Shown here one piece after another: positions 53,801-61,625 of a stretch of 64,000 nt of DNA (within the stretch, counting starts at the first letter, position 1; each line of letters starts with the position of its first letter). The position numbers and the translations under genes are program-made. The notes under the pieces are model-generated. The model saw only the letters and a program-made list of their open reading frames with translations, ran no database searches and was not told where the DNA came from. Source of the stretch: Syntrophaceae bacterium UBA2251 (GTDB lineage Bacteria > Desulfobacterota > Syntrophia > Syntrophales > UBA2251); contig DDXV01000016.1 of assembly GCA_002347815.1 (NCBI GenBank), positions 1 to 64,000 on the forward strand, given 5' to 3'.

Positions 53801-54676
53801 GCCTGCGGGATCCCCGTCCCCGTCGGGCGGAAACACGGAGATGGAACCCGGGAGAAGATCTCCCGGCGCCGACCGCTTCCGGAACGCCTCGTCGAGGTTC
53901 CGCGCCTTCAGCTCCCACCGGATCCGGCGCCAGTCCTCCGGATCGGGCAGGAAAAAGGAGATCTGGATCCCCGCCGAATCCCGTCCGCGCACCTCCAGGC
54001 GGTCGAGACCGTTCAGAAGGAAGTTCAGGTAGTGGAGCTTGTGAAACGCGGCCACGTCGACGTCCCGGCCCGAACCGGCCAGGGCCGCAATCTGCCCGAC
54101 ATTCTCCAGGACGTCCTTTTCCAGGGACCACACCGCATCCTTGAGGGACACCAGCCGGCTGTTGACGATCTCCAGGGTCTCCGTCCGGAACCGTCCGGCG
54201 GCATCCTCCAGCAGGCGCTCCTCATCAGCCAGGAACGCCTTCAGATCCGCGACCAGCCGGTTCAGAGCCTGGACGCGATCCGGATCAAAAAAAAGCGCCT
54301 GAAAGAAGCGCGTTTCCTTCAAGCGCCGGACAAGCGGCTCCAGACCGGCCGGGCTCTGACCATCGGGTCCGCGATCGCCCGCCTCCGGCGCCAGATATTC
54401 CCCCGGGCTTACGCTTCCTTCGAGAACCGCTTCAAGCCCGTTGCGCTTCAGCTCGAGCGCGATCCGCGTCAAGCGCGGCAGGACGTCCCGGCCGGGGGAG
54501 CGAGCATCGTCCTCCGGCGGTTCGGGCGAACGAATCGCCAGGATGCCGGCAAAACCGCAGAAAAAAACCCCGTTGAAAACGGGGAGGAGGATGATGGCGG
54601 GGGCGGAAACGCCTTGGGGATTTCGTCCGACATAAACGCGCCACGCCTTGAGCCGGCGAACGATACGGGTGATCAA
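50855..54676 (-). CDS. Giant GlmS-like protein: class II glutaminase, SIS domains and C-terminal extension
   Basis: About 1273 residues, twice the length of GlmS. The TTG at 54676 is chosen because GGAGGG lies 7 bases upstream. Cys40 (FFCGFAGILA) corresponds to the N-terminal nucleophile of class II amidotransferases, so a 39-residue leader would have to be removed as in PurF or glutamate synthase. A 180-residue helical insert separates it from LEVRGRDSAG (228-237). AHTRWASVGS and LNGDIDNYAAL complete the glutaminase. Sugar-isomerase domains follow: ITQSGTTTDTNRAVA and SVASTKAFYSQ, then a second SIS. The last ~350 residues match nothing I recognise. It may aminate a sugar phosphate other than fructose-6-phosphate. 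Confidence 0.78.
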   Translation of the reverse strand: MITRIVRRLKAWRVYVGRNPQGVSAPAIILLPVFNGVFFCGFAGILAIRSPEPPEDDARSPGRDVLPRLTRIALELKRNGLEAVLEGSVSPGEYLAPEAGDRGPDGQSPAGLEPLVRRLKETRFFQALFFDPDRVQALNRLVADLKAFLADEERLLEDAAGRFRTETLEIVNSRLVSLKDAVWSLEKDVLENVGQIAALAGSGRDVDVAAFHKLHYLNFLLNGLDRLEVRGRDSAGIQISFFLPDPEDWRRIRWELKARNLDEAFRKRSAPGDLLPGSISVFPPDGDGDPAGQAGRTVAFTFKTASIIGELGRNVRDLRQAIAGDEIFQLVVRHPSAAELSMAHTRWASVGSITVENCHPVNNFAPSAPDAGTERTRPRPGRAVGSISVVLNGDIDNYAALRDALEARGETVGAEVTTDTKIIPLEIERYLRAGDDLTEAFRRAVAGFEGSHAIAMTADCAPGKVFLALRGSGQSIYVGLAPDRYLFSSELYGLVEGTSTFLKMEGEAPSRGRGAAMPAGQIVILDQDSPGGLAGLRVLRYDGTPFPLTEDDLQRAEITTRDINRGAYPHYFLKEIEESVLSVRKTLLGKYCRTADAKTGPEVRFNLGADILPQPLRGRLERGEIDRIVVIGHGTAAVAGQAIADALARDLKGSRIGVETRLASELSGFSLEDELASALVIPITQSGTTTDTNRAVALARERGAAVIAIVNRRQSDITTKADGVFYTSDGRDIEMSVASTKAFYSQIVAGRVLSLCLAQLLGTLTDAAIDRELAVLEQAPEMMRRVLERKDEIRAAVDRLAIRKSSWAVVGSGPNKAAADEVRIKLSELCYKTISTDVVENKKHIDLSAEPLILVCAAGSPEAVMGDIVKDAAIFKAHKATVVVFGDEGDDRFDDTADAVIPIPRAPWPLPVILNTVAGHLWGYFAARRIDADALFLREFRSRLNRQMAQGRRGGQSLFEMMADRAYRQMVRVFAAGFQERRRAGSFALLSVGTIADLVLLLKYALGKLPLDDFWEDFPGEGETASPVDLLDIALGHAVDELSRPIDAIRHQAKTVTVGTSRKELFHQGVIFDLLKELGFSLKGLVSKNIPDMVRIQKAVAAVTGYTLYDIEPLDGEGRPDERSLIRIRQRGGVALNMASRAEGAAALMGTKRTILNTGKIYAGYGKSDGAPLVMIPLWGETRGVRHLLLIHVRFADALSTQEKREILGVRYQDLRNLVNEYNLPWEDRYLEDLPIGVLLDEAVEVVAGQIRARVGPAAGAGKRQTFRQEESL

Positions 54677-54937
54677 CGCGAGTCCCTCCGTCCTTTCATT
54701 TCCGGCCGCTTTGCGGAACACGGCCGTCAGCGAATCTTTGGATCCAGCAAAGCAAGACACGTACCACTCGCACACGCAAACCCGCCGTGACGGGCGGCGC
54801 GGCCGGAGGTGGAGCGCCCCTTGCGGCCACCGTTTCGTGGCCCTGTCTTGAAAGCGGGAAATCAAGGCCGGAGGCGGGGTGTGCCCGAAACGAAATTGTC
54901 CCTCCCGGGACGGGCACGACAAAAATGTATCCCCCCT
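54677..54937. other. Gap between the GlmU-like and GlmS-like genes
   Basis: 261 bases with two GC-rich hairpins on the minus strand (GGCCAC...GTGGCC and CCGCC...GGCGG followed by GTTT). They could weakly terminate or modulate transcription into the GlmS-like gene. No glmS-ribozyme core was recognised and no ORF is convincing. Confidence 0.4.
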
Positions 54938-56188
54938 TCAGCGGCACTCCGGAAGGATCGAAAGAGACCGATCCACGACCGTGTCGACGATGTCCCGCAG
55001 CCACGCCGTTCCGGCCGCCGCCGCCGCCGCGTCCAGGGACTGCACGACGGCGAGATATCCGGATGTTCCGGCCGCCTCGGCGATGCGTTTCACGAATGCC
55101 TCGCGCCTCGAAGGCGCCGTCGATGCCTCTTCGCCCGACGTCAGGAACGCCTTGAGCCGGGGCCAGCCGGTCAGGAGAGCGCGCTGCTGCCGGACGATGG
55201 ACGCGCACGCCGTCGCGTCCGCCCGTGACTCCAGACACCGGAGCGATGTCTCCATCTTTTCGGCCAGGGCCTCGAACCGGACGATGCGTTCGGCCAGGGC
55301 CGACTCCAGAACCTGCGTCGCCCCGTCGAAGAGCGCCGCCCCCAGGTCCTGGCTCCGGAAAAAGGGCTGACGGACGTGGAGATACCACTGGCGAAGCGCG
55401 AGGAGATTGGCGATATAATGCAGATTGTTGAGAACGCGACGGCGGATGTCGCCGTACAGGCCGGGCGTAAAGGGTTGGCGGACGTCGCGGCCGGTCGCCG
55501 ACAGGAGCGCGCCGCCCTCCGGACAATCGCCCCGCCAGACCGTCCCGGCGGCGATGACGGTCCCGTAGCCGATGCGCGCCGGCCCCACGAGCCCGCCCTG
55601 CCCGCCCAGAAAGATCGGGGGCGCCTTCAGCATGACGCCCCGGGGGACGTCCCCCAGGAGGGACGCGGTCGCCTTGTCCTGCTGCGGCGTGTAGTTGAAG
55701 TGGATATAGGAGCTGCCCACCTCGCTGTGGTTCTTCCGGCTGGTCCCGCCCGCCATGAAGCAGTCACAGAAGTTGATCAGGCTCCCCAGGGTGACAAAGG
55801 GAAACAGGAGGGTCTGCTTGAGGCCGACGGTGTGGCTGCCATTCGCCTCCTCCTCCAGGAGGCACCCCTCCCGCACCTGGGCGCCGCTCGCCATGTTGGC
55901 CTTTTCCAGGAACACGGACGACTTGAAAAATCCCCCCTTGAGCTCCACCCCGGGCCCAAGCAGGCAATCGCTGAGACTGACGGGGGCTTCCTGCCCCAGG
56001 CGACATCCGGCGGCGATCAGGGTCCGGGCGCCGGAGATCCGCGTTCCGGCATGGAGCACCACGCCGTCGCCCGAAATCCGCCCGGGATCGACCTCTTCAC
56101 CGACCTCCACCGTCTGGGGGAGGGGCATGCGCACGCCCCGGGCGAGCAGTCTTTCGACCTGGGGGGACAGACGGTTCCGTTCCTGCAT
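54938..56188 (-). CDS. GlmU-like left-handed beta-helix protein without nucleotidyltransferase domain
   Basis: A 416-residue protein. The first ~250 residues show hexapeptide-repeat character of a left-handed beta-helix (ISGARTLIAAGCRLGQEAPV, LKGGFFKSSVFLEKANM, GGLVGPARIGYGTVIAAGTV), and SYIHFNYTPQQDKATASLLG resembles the GlmU acyltransferase C-terminus. The C-terminal ~160 residues are alpha-helical. The uridyltransferase domain of GlmU is absent. It may acetylate or otherwise modify a sugar phosphate with the GlmS-like protein downstream. ATG 56188 follows GGGGTGA; an in-frame GTG lies 9 bases earlier. Confidence 0.72.
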   Translation of the reverse strand: MQERNRLSPQVERLLARGVRMPLPQTVEVGEEVDPGRISGDGVVLHAGTRISGARTLIAAGCRLGQEAPVSLSDCLLGPGVELKGGFFKSSVFLEKANMASGAQVREGCLLEEEANGSHTVGLKQTLLFPFVTLGSLINFCDCFMAGGTSRKNHSEVGSSYIHFNYTPQQDKATASLLGDVPRGVMLKAPPIFLGGQGGLVGPARIGYGTVIAAGTVWRGDCPEGGALLSATGRDVRQPFTPGLYGDIRRRVLNNLHYIANLLALRQWYLHVRQPFFRSQDLGAALFDGATQVLESALAERIVRFEALAEKMETSLRCLESRADATACASIVRQQRALLTGWPRLKAFLTSGEEASTAPSRREAFVKRIAEAAGTSGYLAVVQSLDAAAAAAGTAWLRDIVDTVVDRSLSILPECR

Positions 56189-56236
56189 GCAATTCACCCC
56201 GACGTCATCGCGTTCCGCGGAAAGGCGGCCGTTTCT

Positions 56237-56533
56237 TCAATCCGGCTGTCCATTCAACCACAGCTTGTTCATCCTGTTCTGGAAGGTATTGCGGTTCATG
56301 CCCAGATAGGTGGCGGCGGCGCTTTTGACGTGATTCGATCGCTCCAGGGCGATCTTGAACAGGCTCCGCTCCACCATGGCCATCACCTCTTCGTAGAGCT
56401 TGCTGCGGCCATTCCCCTCGTCGCACAGGAGCAGCGTCATGTCCTGCATCTTCGTTTCCAGCAGGTTCTCCACCCGTGAGGGAAGCTTCGCCGCCTCAGA
56501 CGACTTCGTGGCCCGTGATGTGTTCGTTTTCAT
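56237..56533 (-). CDS. Fis-family helix-turn-helix protein
   Basis: A 98-residue protein whose C-terminal half is a Fis/NtrC-type DNA-binding domain (VERSLFKIALERSNHVKSAA followed by YLGMNRNTFQNRMNKL). The N-terminal half is short and charged, with no response-regulator or sigma-54 domain. It lies 48 bases before the GlmU-like gene and may act as a local regulator or nucleoid protein. Confidence 0.85.
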   Translation of the reverse strand: MKTNTSRATKSSEAAKLPSRVENLLETKMQDMTLLLCDEGNGRSKLYEEVMAMVERSLFKIALERSNHVKSAAATYLGMNRNTFQNRMNKLWLNGQPD

Positions 56534-56570
56534 AGCGGCGCCTTTCCGAATGGGATCCGCCCGGCCAGCC

Positions 56571-57086
56571 CTATGCCGGAAACAATTTGAGATAGACGAG
56601 GACCGCCAGAACCGCCGCGGCCGCCCAGGCAGCCGCGATGTTGGCGGGGTTCCGCGTCGGATTTTCCGCCTGCTGAAGGACCTCCGCCTCGATTTTCTCC
56701 CGGTCGAGATGCGTCGCGATCCCCCGGGCGAGATCGGCGAATCGCTCGTACTCGTTGGAGAGGATGTGAAACCCGCGGCCGGTGGTCAGCAGGAGGTACA
56801 CCTTCTTGCGCAACACGAGGCAGCCGACATGCGTGATGTCTTCCCAGCGCAGGGTCTTGGGCCTCAGGAATTTTCGGAGGGTGATTCCATCCGCCCCGAT
56901 CGACACCCGCCGGGAGAGGGACTCGCTCCACACCAGGGCCAGGGGAATCAGGACCAGTGCCAGAAAGACCCGCTCCGTCGGCGTCCCGCCAAAAAAAGAA
57001 AGCGCCAGCAGGCCGATGATCAGGATCAGGACCGCCGTCAGGGGAATCACGAACGATCGCCTGATTCTGTGCGTGTCCCCGTTCAT
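56571..57086 (-). CDS. Membrane protein with PH-like domain
   Basis: A 171-residue protein with two N-terminal membrane helices (about 12-32 and 38-53), a soluble beta-rich middle (VSIGADGITLRKFLRPKTLRWEDI read as a bacterial PH-like domain, about 60-125), and a C-terminal helix (about 150-168). ATG 57086 overlaps the moaC stop (ATGA). No function can be assigned. Confidence 0.75.
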   Translation of the reverse strand: MNGDTHRIRRSFVIPLTAVLILIIGLLALSFFGGTPTERVFLALVLIPLALVWSESLSRRVSIGADGITLRKFLRPKTLRWEDITHVGCLVLRKKVYLLLTTGRGFHILSNEYERFADLARGIATHLDREKIEAEVLQQAENPTRNPANIAAAWAAAAVLAVLVYLKLFPA

Positions 57087-57586
57087 TCCCGGTCCGATCC
57101 CTTTCCGGCGCCGCCCCGCCGGTATTCTCCGCTCTTCCCGCCGCGTTTGCGCAACAGCATGACCTCCCCGATGACCATCCCCCGGTCCACGGCCTTGCAC
57201 ATGTCGTAAATCGTCAGGGCCGCTACGCTGACGGCCGTCAGGGCTTCCATCTCCACCCCCGTCCTTCCGATCGTCTTCACCGTGGCCTCGACGCTCACCG
57301 TCCCTTCACGGGCGTCCACGGCGAAGATCAGATTCACGTCCGTCAGCTCCAGGGGATGGCACAGGGGGATCAGGTCCCCCGTTCTTTTCGCCGCCATGAT
57401 GCCGGCGATCCGGGCCACCTGAAAGACATCGCCCTTGGGCATCTCCCCCGCCACGATCAGGGCGGCCGTCTCGCGCCGCATCCGGATCTGCGCTCCGGCC
57501 GTCGCCTGTCTCAAGGTGGGCGCCTTGACGCTCACATCGACCATGCGCGCCCGACCCTGTTCATCCAGATGCGACAACGTTGGCAT
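57083..57586 (-). CDS. moaC: Cyclic pyranopterin monophosphate synthase
   Basis: A 167-residue enzyme of molybdenum-cofactor synthesis acting after MoaA. It has MVDVSVKAPTLRQATA near the N-terminus, GDLIPLCHPLELT, GVEMEALTAVSVAALTIYDM and the conserved KAVDRGMVI. AAAGG lies 7 bases before ATG 57586. Molybdenum cofactor would be needed by formate dehydrogenases of such an anaerobe. Confidence 0.94.
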   Translation of the reverse strand: MPTLSHLDEQGRARMVDVSVKAPTLRQATAGAQIRMRRETAALIVAGEMPKGDVFQVARIAGIMAAKRTGDLIPLCHPLELTDVNLIFAVDAREGTVSVEATVKTIGRTGVEMEALTAVSVAALTIYDMCKAVDRGMVIGEVMLLRKRGGKSGEYRRGGAGKGSDRE

Positions 57587-57735
57587 GATTGCCTTTCCGT
57601 TTTCCCCCCGCCGGGACAGGCGCCTGCGTCCCGTCGCCGCGGAGGCGGAGATTTGCCGAACCGCCCCTCCCCCTGCCTGCCGGGAACGGGGCTGTGTCGA
57701 AGGGTAAAGAAGGGGTCCGCGTACGTATGGGGCGA

Positions 57736-57764
57736 AACTTAGCACAGCCCCCCGGCGTCGTCAA
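57736..57764 (-). promoter_or_regulatory. Candidate promoter of moaC operon
   Basis: Minus strand TTGACG (57764-57759), 17-base spacer, TAAGTT (57741-57736). It is divergent from the comM promoter. Confidence 0.45.
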
Positions 57765-57799
57765 GGTGGATGGAAAAAAGATTTTCACCGATAAATTTC

Positions 57800-57828
57800 T
57801 TGCCAAAACACAAATCATCTTCTATAGG
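57800..57828 (+). promoter_or_regulatory. Candidate promoter of comM
   Basis: TTGCCA (57800-57805), 17-base spacer, TATAGG (57823-57828). The start would be about 45 bases before the TTG start codon of comM. Confidence 0.5.
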
Positions 57829-57881
57829 TACCTGCATCATCCCCGGTCTTCCGTCCTCATCGCGATGCAGGAGGTACACCC

Positions 57882-59411
57882 TTGATCGTCAAGGTCTTCA
57901 GCAGCGCCATCATCGGCGTGGACGCTTACCCCGTGGCCGTCGAGGTGGATATTTCTCCCGGCCTGCCCCAGTTCTCCACCGTAGGCCTGCCCGACGTGGC
58001 GGTCCGGGAAAGCAAGGACCGCATCAAGGCGGCCATCAAGAATTCGGGCTACCCGTTCCCGAAGACCCACGTGACGGTCAACCTGGCCCCGGCCGACATC
58101 AAGAAAGAGGGAACGGGATTCGACCTCCCGATGGCTGTGGCCATTCTCGCCGCGGATGGGACCCTGGAGCCTCAACCGGCGCAGGACTATCTCCTGGTGG
58201 GAGAACTGTCCCTGGACGGGTCGGTCAAGGGCGTGCCCGGCGTTCTCTCCGCCGCCTTCCAGGCGCGGGCCTCGGGGAAAAAAGGCATCATCGTCCCCGT
58301 GGAAAACGCCCGTGAAGCCGCCATGGTTCAGGATGTCGGGGTCATGCCCGTGGGGAATCTGGCCGAGGTGGTCGAGTTTCTCTCCGGCCGCAGGGCGATC
58401 GAACCGGTGGTCATCGACGCGGCGGCCGTCTTCCGCCAGAGCCACCAATACCCCTTCGACTTCAAGGATATCAGAGGTCAGGAGCAGGCCAAGCGCGCCC
58501 TGGAAGTGGCGGCGGCGGGCTCGCATAACGTGTTGATGATCGGTCCGCCGGGGGCCGGAAAGACGATGCTCGCCCAGCGGCTGCCGACCATTCTCCCCGA
58601 CCTGACGTTCCCCGAGGCCGTTGAAACCACGAAGATCTATTCCGTGGCGGGCCTTCTGGACCGGAAGCAGGCCTTTCTGGCGACCCGGCCGTTTCGCGCC
58701 CCCCACCACAGCATCTCCGACGCCGGGATGGTCGGCGGCGGGCACGTTCCCCATCCGGGGGAAATCAGCCTCGCCCACCAGGGGGTGCTTTTTCTCGATG
58801 AGCTTCCGGAGTTTCGAAAGAACGCCCTCGAGTCGCTGCGCCAGCCCCTGGAAGACGGGACGGTCACGATCAGCCGTTCCCTGATGCGGACGACCTATCC
58901 CGCCCGCTTCATGCTGATCGCAGCCATGAACCCCTGCATCTGCGGATTCTATGGGGATCCCCGACGGGCGTGCCGGTGCAGCCCGCAGCAGATCCGCCAG
59001 TACCAGGGGCGGATCTCCGGGCCCCTGCTCGACCGGATCGACATCCACATCGACGTCCCCGCCGTCCGGTACCGGGAGCTGGCGGCCCGCCAGACGGCCG
59101 AGCCCTCCGCCGCCATCAAGGCGCGGATCGAGGCCGCCCGACGGCGCCAGCGGGAGCGCCTCCCCGATCATCCCCTCTTCACGAACGCCCGCCTGACCGA
59201 CCCGCAACTGAAGGCGTTCTGCGCCCTCGACACCGACTCGCAGCGCCTCCTGGAAATGGCCGTCGACCGTCTGGGGCTCTCCGCCCGGGCCTACACGCGC
59301 ATCCTCAAGGTCGCCCGGACCATCGCCGACCTCGAGGGCGAAGCGGACATCCGGCCGCCCCATGTCGCCGAGGCCATCCAGTATCGAACCCTTGATCGCG
59401 CGCTGATTTAG
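57882..59411 (+). CDS. comM: YifB/ComM family Mg-chelatase-like AAA+ ATPase
   Basis: A 509-residue protein: N-terminal Lon-like domain (MIVKVFSSAIIGVDAYPVAV), central AAA+ ATPase with Walker A GPPGAGKTMLAQRL and Walker B LFLDELPEF, a Zn-ribbon-like CICGFYG...CRC segment, and a C-terminal helical domain. ComM is a branch-migration helicase in natural transformation. The start is TTG 57882, with AGGAGG 8 bases upstream. Confidence 0.93.
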   Translation: MIVKVFSSAIIGVDAYPVAVEVDISPGLPQFSTVGLPDVAVRESKDRIKAAIKNSGYPFPKTHVTVNLAPADIKKEGTGFDLPMAVAILAADGTLEPQPAQDYLLVGELSLDGSVKGVPGVLSAAFQARASGKKGIIVPVENAREAAMVQDVGVMPVGNLAEVVEFLSGRRAIEPVVIDAAAVFRQSHQYPFDFKDIRGQEQAKRALEVAAAGSHNVLMIGPPGAGKTMLAQRLPTILPDLTFPEAVETTKIYSVAGLLDRKQAFLATRPFRAPHHSISDAGMVGGGHVPHPGEISLAHQGVLFLDELPEFRKNALESLRQPLEDGTVTISRSLMRTTYPARFMLIAAMNPCICGFYGDPRRACRCSPQQIRQYQGRISGPLLDRIDIHIDVPAVRYRELAARQTAEPSAAIKARIEAARRRQRERLPDHPLFTNARLTDPQLKAFCALDTDSQRLLEMAVDRLGLSARAYTRILKVARTIADLEGEADIRPPHVAEAIQYRTLDRALI

Positions 59412-59475
59412 TGGTATGCAGTGAACCGCGTAGATTCATCCGGTTATGGAAACATTGACGAAAAGAGGAATGGGT

Positions 59476-60549
59476 ATGGAAATCACGATCAGGGAGCTTC
59501 CCCCCGAAAAAAGGAAAGCGAAGCCCGCCGACGAATCCAAACTGGGATTCGGAAAGTTCTTCACGGACCATATGTTCACCCTGAAATACGACACCGCGCT
59601 CGGCTGGCACGATGCACTGATTGGACCTTACCAGCCGCTCTCCCTGGACCCGACGGCCATGTGCCTGCACTACGGACAGGAGATCTTCGAAGGGCTGAAG
59701 GCCTATCGCGGTCAGGACGGCGCCATTTACCTCTTCCGTCCGGAGGAAAACATCCGCCGGATGAACGCCTCCGCCGAGCGGCTCTGCATGCCCCCCGTCG
59801 ACCCCGCCCTGTTTCTCGACGCGCTGAAGGGGCTGGTCCGCGTGGAGAAGGACTGGATTCCTCACAGCCGGGGCGCCTCCCTGTACATCCGCCCCACGAT
59901 GATCGCCACGGAGCCCGCGCTCGGCGTGCATCCGGCCGGGGCCTACCTCTTCTTCATCGTGGTCGGTCCCGTGGGAGCGTACTATGCGGAAGGCTTCGCG
60001 CCGACCAAAATCTTCGTCAGCGAGGACTACGTGCGCGCCGTGCGGGGGGGCATGGGGAACTGCAAGGCCGCCGGGAACTACGCGGCCAGCCTCTACGCCA
60101 GCCGAATCGCATCGGACATGGGGTATACCCAGGTCCTGTGGCTGGACGCCATCGAACGGAAATACGCGGAGGAAGTGGGAACGAGCAACATCTTCTTCGT
60201 CATCGGGGACGAACTGGTCACTCCCCCGCTCGCCGGATCGATCCTCCCGGGCGTCACGCGCAACTCCGTCCTCCAGATCGCCCGCCACTGGGGCTGCCGT
60301 GTGGCGGAGCGACCCGTGGCGATCGCGGAAGTGATCGAGGCCGCCGGCAGCGGCGTCCTCAAGGAGGCCTTTGCCTCCGGAACGGCGGCGATCGTTTCCC
60401 CCATCGGCCAGATCTACTACCAGGGCAAGGAGCACGTGATCAATGGCGGCAAGACCGGCGCCCTGACGGAGCGGCTCTACAACGAGATCCTTCAGATTCA
60501 ATACGGAGAGAAGGACGATCCCTTCGGCTGGCGGATGCAGATCGCATAG
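59476..60549 (+). CDS. ilvE: Branched-chain amino acid aminotransferase
   Basis: A 357-residue fold-type IV PLP enzyme for Leu/Ile/Val. It has the eukaryote-like long form with HYGQEIFEGLKAYRG, YIRPTMIATEPALGV, the PLP Lys in GMGNCKAAGNYAAS, and EVGTSNIFFV. Among three in-frame ATGs, 59476 is best placed after GAGGA (7 bases). Confidence 0.93.
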   Translation: MEITIRELPPEKRKAKPADESKLGFGKFFTDHMFTLKYDTALGWHDALIGPYQPLSLDPTAMCLHYGQEIFEGLKAYRGQDGAIYLFRPEENIRRMNASAERLCMPPVDPALFLDALKGLVRVEKDWIPHSRGASLYIRPTMIATEPALGVHPAGAYLFFIVVGPVGAYYAEGFAPTKIFVSEDYVRAVRGGMGNCKAAGNYAASLYASRIASDMGYTQVLWLDAIERKYAEEVGTSNIFFVIGDELVTPPLAGSILPGVTRNSVLQIARHWGCRVAERPVAIAEVIEAAGSGVLKEAFASGTAAIVSPIGQIYYQGKEHVINGGKTGALTERLYNEILQIQYGEKDDPFGWRMQIA

Positions 60550-60896
60550 AGAATGCGAGACCGACCCCCAGCGTGCTCCTCATACCGGGGGCGATACAGA
60601 CATTGATACGGGGACTTGGCGCGAAATCCACAGTCCTGTGGAAAAGGTTGTGGATAACGATGTGCATAACTGCCCTAAGTCTGCAATTGCGACACTTTTC
60701 TACCTCATTGCGTAAGGTTTGGGCAACAACAATTTCCAATATTATCGATGAGTTAGATTATATAGGCTGAAATTCCTTCACTTATCGCCCTTTTCGGATG
60801 CGGGATATTAACTTTAATAAAAAATGTGACCGGAAAGGGCCGATTTTAGAAGACGCAGGCACGATATTTGACAGCCCGAAAAGAAAGGACCGGAAC
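60550..60896. other. Intergenic region with DnaA boxes and AT-rich stretch
   Basis: 347 bases between ilvE and lolA. It holds the DnaA-box cluster (60624-60669) and an AT-rich stretch at 60727-60768 containing ATTATCGATGAG and TTAGATTATATAGG. A second A/T-rich stretch at 60808-60830 precedes lolA. No coding sequence is convincing. Confidence 0.6.
60624..60669 (-). promoter_or_regulatory. DnaA-box cluster, candidate oriC or DnaA control site
   Basis: TGTGGAAAA (60637-60645, 8/9), TGTGGATAA (60649-60657, exact TTATCCACA on the minus strand) and TGTGCATAA (60661-60669, exact TTATNCACA) are in the same orientation with start points 12 bp apart. A fourth opposed box, AAATCCACA (60624-60632, 7/9), lies at the left edge. 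Confidence 0.65.
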
Positions 60897-61586
60897 GTGA
60901 ACGCTCGGGGGACATGGACCCTTCAACGGGCCCTGTTCGTGATTGCGATGACGGCGCTGTCCCTGATCGGAACCCGCCCCGCCGGGGCGGACCTCCCGCC
61001 CCTGCCGGAGGTCATCGCGGGCATTCAGCGGCAATACGACGGCATGACCGATCTTCGGGCGCGCTTTGTCCAGGAAATCTCGCTCAACACGATGCAGCGG
61101 ACGGATCGCGAGGAGGGAACCCTCTACTGGAAAAAGCCCCAGCGGATGCTCTGGGATTATGACAAACCCCGGGTCAAGAAACTGATCATCAATCACCGGC
61201 AGGCCTGGCTGTATATCCCCGAGGACCAGGCCGCCTATACGCAGAAGACGGGGGCGCTGCTGAAATCCCAGACGGCCGTCCGGCTTTTTTCCGGATTTTC
61301 AAGCCTTCAGGAAGATTTCGAGATCCGCTTCGCCCAGCCGTCCGGGAAAGACCGGGAAGGGAACTACCTGCTCCTCCTGACCCCGAAAGGCCGGGAGACG
61401 GGGGCGTCGGATATCGTCGTGACGGTCGATCCGGAACGTCACCTGGTCATCCGCTGCCGCTTTGTGGACGCCTACGGAAACGTCACCCGTCTTTCACTGA
61501 CGCAGGTCCAGACCGACCGGCGCCTCCCCGATCGGTTGTTTCACTTCGAACCGCCGCCGGGAGTCGATGTGCTTCCCCTGCCGTAA
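60897..61586 (+). CDS. lolA: Outer-membrane lipoprotein carrier protein
   Basis: A 229-residue periplasmic chaperone that ferries lipoproteins from LolCDE to the outer membrane. The Sec signal peptide runs to about residue 31 (ALFVIAMTALSLIG, cleavage near PAGA-DL). The mature part has DLRARFVQEI, EEGTLYWKKPQRMLWDY and FEPPPGVDV. The GTG at 60897 is chosen because AAAGGA lies 8 bases upstream; an earlier ATG at 60798 has no ribosome site and would spoil the signal peptide. Confidence 0.88.
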   Translation: MNARGTWTLQRALFVIAMTALSLIGTRPAGADLPPLPEVIAGIQRQYDGMTDLRARFVQEISLNTMQRTDREEGTLYWKKPQRMLWDYDKPRVKKLIINHRQAWLYIPEDQAAYTQKTGALLKSQTAVRLFSGFSSLQEDFEIRFAQPSGKDREGNYLLLLTPKGRETGASDIVVTVDPERHLVIRCRFVDAYGNVTRLSLTQVQTDRRLPDRLFHFEPPPGVDVLPLP

Positions 61587-61625
61587 CGCCTCCCGGGCCG
61601 GCCGGTTTCAGAAGGATATCCCGTC

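Noticed and set aside
50870..54790. 1306-codon open frame on the plus strand
   Set aside because: It is a mirror of the GlmS-like gene, rich in Arg/Pro/Gly with no recognisable domain.
54677..54937. Possible glmS ribozyme ahead of the GlmS-like gene
   Set aside because: Hairpins are present but I could not find the conserved double-pseudoknot core, and the known distribution is mainly Gram-positive.
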